From the NCBI RefSeq assembly GCF_013393945.1, contig NZ_CP040303.1, positions 1 through 35,836 of the forward strand: a DNA stretch of 35,836 nt, written 5' to 3'. Shown piece by piece: positions 32,383 through 35,836 of this stretch. This DNA comes from Nostoc sp. TCL26-01. GTDB taxonomy: Bacteria > Cyanobacteriota > Cyanobacteriia > Cyanobacteriales > Nostocaceae. The position numbers and the translations under genes are program-made. Position 1 is the first letter of the stretch. Every line of letters begins with the position of its first letter. The notes under the pieces were generated by a model. It made no database searches. It had not been told where the DNA came from and saw only the letters and a program-made list of their open reading frames with translations.

Positions 32383-33498
32383 ATGACAACCACATACACC
32401 AATGACAAAAATTGGCTTGTTCAAGCTAACTTGCTTGCCAATTCTGGGATAAATGCCCTGATTGCAGGTAAAGACCCTGGTGCTGGGTATGGCAAAGCAA
32501 CCTATGGTGATTTTTGTATCATGATGCCTGCTGCTTACTCAGTAGTTCGCAACCGCAACAACCAACTTCACGAAACAATTTCAAAAGATGGGTGCTGGGT
32601 GCGTTATGTCGAAGGGTCACGCAAAGACTTGAAAGATGTTCAATTTTTTTGGGGAACTGCGGCGATCGCACAACCTGACCACACCTTATTGCACGACGAT
32701 AAAGCCAAAAAAGCAGAACTGGCATTAGAAAGCATCCTTGCAGACTTAGCAGTTCTGAATATTCCAGATGGCATGAAACTTTCAATTAGCTTGAGTAACC
32801 ACAACCCAGAACGTTGGGGAGGAGAAATCAAGCGCAGAGTCCAAGGTACTCACACCTTCCAGCACAAACACCCCGTAAATCGAGAAATTATCACCAAAAC
32901 AGTTGAGATTGTAGTCACAGGTATTTATCCCGAAGGCTTTGGAAGCATCGCCCATTGCTTATTCGGTGAACCAACCCTAGCCCTAGAAGAATCAGAAATC
33001 GCTATCGCCCTCGATATCGGTTCATCCACTTGGTTAATCACTGTGTTCAATGGCAACGGTGCAGTCATAGACCGCTATCTAATTGAAGGTGGATGCGGTG
33101 AGTTGCACTCAATGATCGCAGAAGCATTAGACAAGAGAAACGACAAAGTAAGTCTGCTATCCAAAGATGTCAAACATTCACCTTCTTTAGTGAACAAGGG
33201 CATTTTAGAAGGGACTTTAACTTACGGAGGAAATCACCTCACAGGCAAGAATTTTGAGACTGAATATAGGCAATGTCTTGATGATTGGTGGGCTACAAGA
33301 ATTGAGAAATTCGCCAACTTTGTCACCTCTGGTAATTACCTGGATAGAGCTAAATATCTTGTGGCTTGGGGTGGTGGTGTTGCTTTACCAGTGGTGGATC
33401 AAAATCTCGCAGGCTTAGGATTTGTAGTCTTACCAAATCCCCAATTCATCAATGCGTTTGGACTGAAGTTATTAACAGAAAACTCAATAGGAGTGTAA
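32383..33498 (+). CDS. parM: ParM/StbA-family actin-like ATPase
   Basis: 371 aa. Actin-fold signatures: phosphate-1 loop AGKDPGAGYGKA (~28-39), phosphate-2 IALDIGSSTWLITVFNGNGA (~208-227) and the adenosine motif LVAWGGGVALP (~326-336). Length is close to the ParM family norm (~320-380). It should form filaments that push plasmid copies apart, or serve an Alp-type role. It is the first gene of a long operon; the small gene 4 bp downstream may be its adaptor. Together with parAB the plasmid has two partition-type systems. Confidence 0.88.
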   Translation: MTTTYTNDKNWLVQANLLANSGINALIAGKDPGAGYGKATYGDFCIMMPAAYSVVRNRNNQLHETISKDGCWVRYVEGSRKDLKDVQFFWGTAAIAQPDHTLLHDDKAKKAELALESILADLAVLNIPDGMKLSISLSNHNPERWGGEIKRRVQGTHTFQHKHPVNREIITKTVEIVVTGIYPEGFGSIAHCLFGEPTLALEESEIAIALDIGSSTWLITVFNGNGAVIDRYLIEGGCGELHSMIAEALDKRNDKVSLLSKDVKHSPSLVNKGILEGTLTYGGNHLTGKNFETEYRQCLDDWWATRIEKFANFVTSGNYLDRAKYLVAWGGGVALPVVDQNLAGLGFVVLPNPQFINAFGLKLLTENSIGV

Positions 33499-33502
33499 AC
33501 AA

Positions 33503-33766
33503 GTGGCTGATAAAACGTCCTATGAATCTCGGCGTATAAGCATCTCATACTTAGCAGTTTATGAATTGTGCCAAATGTTTGGTATTCCTCAAGATGCACC
33601 AACACAGGCACTATCAGCAGCAGTTGAAAAGCTGATTTTTCAGGGTGGTGTCAATTTACAAACATTACCAAAAAATCAAAATCAGGTATCTACACCAATA
33701 GCAAATCAGCCGAATAAGGCAGGAATAGCCTCTATGGTCAGTCAGTTTAAAGGAGTAGCTTCATGA
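33503..33766 (+). CDS. Small protein, possible ParM adaptor (ParR-like)
   Basis: 87 aa, GTG start 4 bp after parM. N-terminal half SYESRRISISYLAVYELCQM has one strand-like and several helix-like segments as in small DNA-binding adaptors; the C-terminal half is Gln/Asn-rich and ends IASMVSQFKG, a possible filament-binding tail. Position directly after parM is the usual place for parR. No clear homology by eye. Its stop overlaps the next ATG (ATGA). Confidence 0.5.
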   Translation: MADKTSYESRRISISYLAVYELCQMFGIPQDAPTQALSAAVEKLIFQGGVNLQTLPKNQNQVSTPIANQPNKAGIASMVSQFKGVAS

Positions 33767-34029
33767 ACAACTTGAATAGAGTTTATGACAGTACATTACT
33801 AAGTCGCTCTAAAGTCTATCAGATTGATAGAACGCTCTATCAATACCTGTACAAAACAGGCACAATACAAGCACCACAATATATCTTTCGACCACTAGCA
33901 GGACAACGAAAGAAAGCAGATTTAAAGCTGAATCATAAAGCTTTAACTACTCGCTGTTATGAAGTTGAAGGAGTGACTACAAAAAGTTCTGTACTCTCTC
34001 AAGAATCATTGCAATTATCAATATTTTGA
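33763..34029 (+). CDS. Unrecognised small protein
   Basis: 88 aa, basic and Tyr-rich (SRSKVYQIDRTLYQYLYKTG). No family recognised, no membrane segment. Translationally coupled by ATGA overlap to the preceding gene and 11 bp before the next, so it is part of the parM operon. Confidence 0.5.
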   Translation: MNNLNRVYDSTLLSRSKVYQIDRTLYQYLYKTGTIQAPQYIFRPLAGQRKKADLKLNHKALTTRCYEVEGVTTKSSVLSQESLQLSIF

Positions 34030-34040
34030 TGAGGTGAATT

Positions 34041-34238
34041 ATGAGTAATCAACCATTACCAGAATTGATTGCACAAACCCAACAATTACTCACCCAAATC
34101 AGACAGCATCCCCAATTTCTAGCACTGCAAATTGATGCAGATGTCACCATAGGCGATGTTACGCAATTTCTCAACACCCTTGGGTGGGAAGCAACAGCTT
34201 GTGCTGTGGATGTATCGAAGGAAGGTTTTTTTCAGTAA
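34041..34238 (+). CDS. Unrecognised small protein
   Basis: 65 aa, RBS GAGGTG five nt before ATG. Predominantly helical (ELIAQTQQLLTQIRQHPQFL). No family recognised. It is followed by the hairpin at 34247-34279. Confidence 0.5.
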   Translation: MSNQPLPELIAQTQQLLTQIRQHPQFLALQIDADVTIGDVTQFLNTLGWEATACAVDVSKEGFFQ

Positions 34239-34246
34239 TGGGGAGA

Positions 34247-34279
34247 GCGATTGCAATGATTGGTCGTCGGTGCAATCGC
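34247..34279. terminator. Intra-operon hairpin
   Basis: GCGATTGCA (34247-34255) and TGCAATCGC (34271-34279) are perfect 9-bp arms with a 15-nt loop, between two genes of the operon. Without a T run it is more likely an mRNA-stability or attenuation element. Confidence 0.45.
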
Positions 34280-34323
34280 CTCACTCGCATCTACGCATCA
34301 TAGACACAAAAGGATTGTAAATC

Positions 34324-34626
34324 ATGACGAAACCACTTGGATACTACTGCGCTCTAACACCTGGAGATGGAACATATTTAGACTGGTTGCAAGATACTTA
34401 TGGTTCTGGCCTTGAAGGGATTAATCGCATCGAAAAACTGCATTTTTTGAAAGCGATAACTGATAACTTAATCGCTGCTGAAATCGCTACACAAGGGCAA
34501 TATTTATTAGAAGAATCAGCCCAAACTATTCAGAAACTTCAAGAGGATTTGTATCAGTACACGCCAATAGGCGACCACTTGGGACTAGCAGAAGCAATCA
34601 TCAACCAATTGAAACATCAGAAATGA
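34324..34626 (+). CDS. Unrecognised small protein
   Basis: 100 aa with RBS AAAGGA. Sequence LGYYCALTPGDGTYLDWLQD followed by helices (LKAITDNLIAAEIATQGQYL). Soluble; no family recognised. The stop overlaps the next ATG by 4 bp. Confidence 0.5.
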   Translation: MTKPLGYYCALTPGDGTYLDWLQDTYGSGLEGINRIEKLHFLKAITDNLIAAEIATQGQYLLEESAQTIQKLQEDLYQYTPIGDHLGLAEAIINQLKHQK

Positions 34627-35033
34627 AGTATCAAAAACAGGCCATGCTGGGGTTATTGGGCTTGGGTTTGATTACTGCACCTATGTTCATTAAATTGCCT
34701 CAGCAGTTCTACACTTTTTCTGCTGTGTCGGACTTAGAAGCCAGAGAATCTCTTGAACGTTCACGCATCGAACAACGCAAATTGACCAGCGACAAATTAA
34801 ATGAAACTGGCATATTACCGACCAGTTTGAAACTCAGAATCAGAGGCTATTTAGACAACCCAAAACGCAACCCCAGACCTGATACCAGCTATTACCAGGA
34901 GGATGAGCAAGTTTACGTTTATGACTCATCTGGTCGTTGTATAGGACAGATATCAGAACGGCGTTGGCTGTGGAAGTATCACTACAAAAATGTCTGCAAT
35001 TTATCACCCCCATTAAAGGAGAGTAAATCATGA
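34623..35033 (+). CDS. Small membrane-anchored protein
   Basis: 136 aa. Residues ~7-28 (AMLGLLGLGLITAPMFIKLP) form a signal anchor after a short basic N-terminus. The rest is polar and basic with a short strand-rich domain (EQVYVYDSSGRCIGQISERR). ATGA overlaps both neighbours. Predicted to sit in the membrane with a soluble domain. Function unknown; a membrane partner for the next gene and for the ATPase across the junction is plausible. Confidence 0.6.
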   Translation: MKYQKQAMLGLLGLGLITAPMFIKLPQQFYTFSAVSDLEARESLERSRIEQRKLTSDKLNETGILPTSLKLRIRGYLDNPKRNPRPDTSYYQEDEQVYVYDSSGRCIGQISERRWLWKYHYKNVCNLSPPLKESKS

Positions 35034-35746
35034 AAAGTGCAGAATATAAACCTCCAAATGATTCACATTCGACATCTGTAAGTTCCCCAAAAACTAGCAA
35101 CAAAAGAGTCACTAATTACGCAGAAATCTTAGCCGGGTGGATTGTTGATATCATTGCCCTGCCCGTCACCTTCATTACCCATATCTTTGTCCAGTTCGTC
35201 ACCCCTGGTTCATCCGGCACAAAGATACTGGGTGCAATGGGTTTCTTTCTTGGCACACTTCTGAGTGCTGATGGAATTTGGCAGACACTCTTTCAAGGAA
35301 TCCCGATGTTCGCGTGGTTTGAAAAAACTTGGATTGGTTGGTTTGGCTGGCTAACACTACCATTTAACCTGTTTTTCTGGCTGGCATTGGGAATTTCGGC
35401 TCTAGTTCAAGTAATGGAAGCCCGGAGCTTACGGGGTAAGCGTCCTGACCAAGCCAGAAGTGAGTTTGAGGAATCCAAACAGTACACCCTCAGCAGTAAA
35501 CCAACTGCAAACATTGACCTAACTACCGCCCTGTGGCGTGATTATAAAGTGGCAGGCATGAAAGAACGCCATGCTGGAGGGGCAATCGCACTGTTTTTTT
35601 GGATATTCGACTTAACCACAACTTTTGTAGGTCGTAACCCATTCGCCTACACCGACCCTGGACAAATTTTAGGATGTTTGGCTTATAACTTCACCACGAT
35701 GATGGCAGGCGAAATTGGTTACACAATTTGGCGACTAACTAAGTAA
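35030..35746 (+). CDS. Polytopic membrane protein
   Basis: 238 aa with about five hydrophobic segments: ~30-55 (WIVDIIALPVTFITHIFVQF), ~62-85 (KILGAMGFFLGTLL), ~98-125 (WFGWLTLPFNLFFWLALGIS), ~185-205 (IALFFWIFDLTTTF) and ~215-235 (ILGCLAYNFTTMMAGEIGYT). A polar stretch between the third and fourth (~128-178) may be a cytoplasmic loop. Coupled to the preceding anchor protein. Together with the ATPase that follows in a circular map it could form a membrane complex. Family not recognised. Confidence 0.65.
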   Translation: MKSAEYKPPNDSHSTSVSSPKTSNKRVTNYAEILAGWIVDIIALPVTFITHIFVQFVTPGSSGTKILGAMGFFLGTLLSADGIWQTLFQGIPMFAWFEKTWIGWFGWLTLPFNLFFWLALGISALVQVMEARSLRGKRPDQARSEFEESKQYTLSSKPTANIDLTTALWRDYKVAGMKERHAGGAIALFFWIFDLTTTFVGRNPFAYTDPGQILGCLAYNFTTMMAGEIGYTIWRLTK

Positions 35747-35763
35747 GCTCTGGAGCTTTCGGA

Positions 35764-35830
35764 GCAGGGGAGATTGACACTAACCTCTCCCCTGCACCTC
35801 TGCCTCTTATTGAGGGTTTTTAGTTGGAGA
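35764..35830 (+). promoter_or_regulatory. Hairpin and ribosome-binding site before the circular junction
   Basis: GCAGGGGAGA (35764-35773) and TCTCCCCTGC (35786-35795) are perfect 10-bp arms with a 12-nt loop, followed by a T-rich GAGGGTTTTT. GGAGA at 35826-35830 lies 7-8 nt before base 1 ATG if the molecule is circular. The hairpin may be a partial terminator that reduces expression of the ATPase relative to upstream genes. Confidence 0.6.
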
Positions 35831-35836
35831 AAAACT

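Noticed and set aside
1..35836. CRISPR arrays, tRNA or rRNA genes, intact insertion sequences
   Set aside because: No regularly spaced 25-40 bp repeats, no cloverleaf or rRNA-like segments, and no complete transposase were seen on either strand.

Overview
The window looks like a mobilizable plasmid of a filamentous (Nostocales-type) cyanobacterium. The evidence is a CyRepA1-type replication protein, a GUN4 domain, a NACHT protein with a cyanobacterial C-terminal domain next to a TRADD-N-associated membrane protein, and scattered HIP1 octamers (GCGATCGC). The last bases carry a GGAGA motif spaced 7-8 nt from the ATG at base 1. The 35.8 kb is therefore probably a whole circular plasmid opened just before a start codon (inference). 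No rRNA, tRNA or CRISPR array was seen.

Layout. (i) 1-2082: membrane-anchored P-loop ATPase, probably the last gene of the operon that starts at 32383 and runs through the junction. (ii) 2274-7828: accessory block with a TRADD-N-associated membrane protein and a divergent HTH-NACHT protein, a 5'-truncated group II intron relic, a tyrosine recombinase, and an AbiEi/AbiEii toxin-antitoxin pair. (iii) 7935-12778: two minus-strand genes, one with a PD-(D/E)XK-like motif and one large protein with a nuclease-like N-terminus and helical repeats. (iv) 13071-17904: parA, parB and an SF1 helicase. parB contains two identical 20-bp perfect palindromes. (v) 17977-20288: minus-strand operon of an unrecognised 387-aa protein, a small wHTH/CxxC protein and a PD-(D/E)XK nuclease. 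(vi) 20289-23909: mobilization region (relaxase-TOPRIM, MobC-like protein, candidate oriT, a small HTH-like protein). (vii) 24575-27120: very A+T-rich two-gene unit, a possible MACPF-like protein fused to GUN4 followed by a 2OG-Fe(II) oxygenase-like protein. (viii) 27310-35746: backbone with the replication protein, an unknown membrane-associated protein, an RHH regulator, ParM-like actin and six small genes, several with ATGA overlaps.

How it works together. Backbone genes provide replication, two partition-type systems (ParA/ParB and ParM-like) and mobilization. Copies of RGTGTTA lie upstream of both rep and parM, on either side of the RHH gene, so one small repressor may couple copy number and segregation. 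The rep Shine-Dalgarno is buried in a perfect 10-bp hairpin. Between the backbone blocks sit at least three recognisable or likely conflict modules (NACHT/TRADD-N, AbiE, MACPF-like-GUN4/oxygenase) and two uncharacterised nuclease-containing ones. These islands lack HIP1 and are mostly A+T-rich, consistent with separate acquisition.
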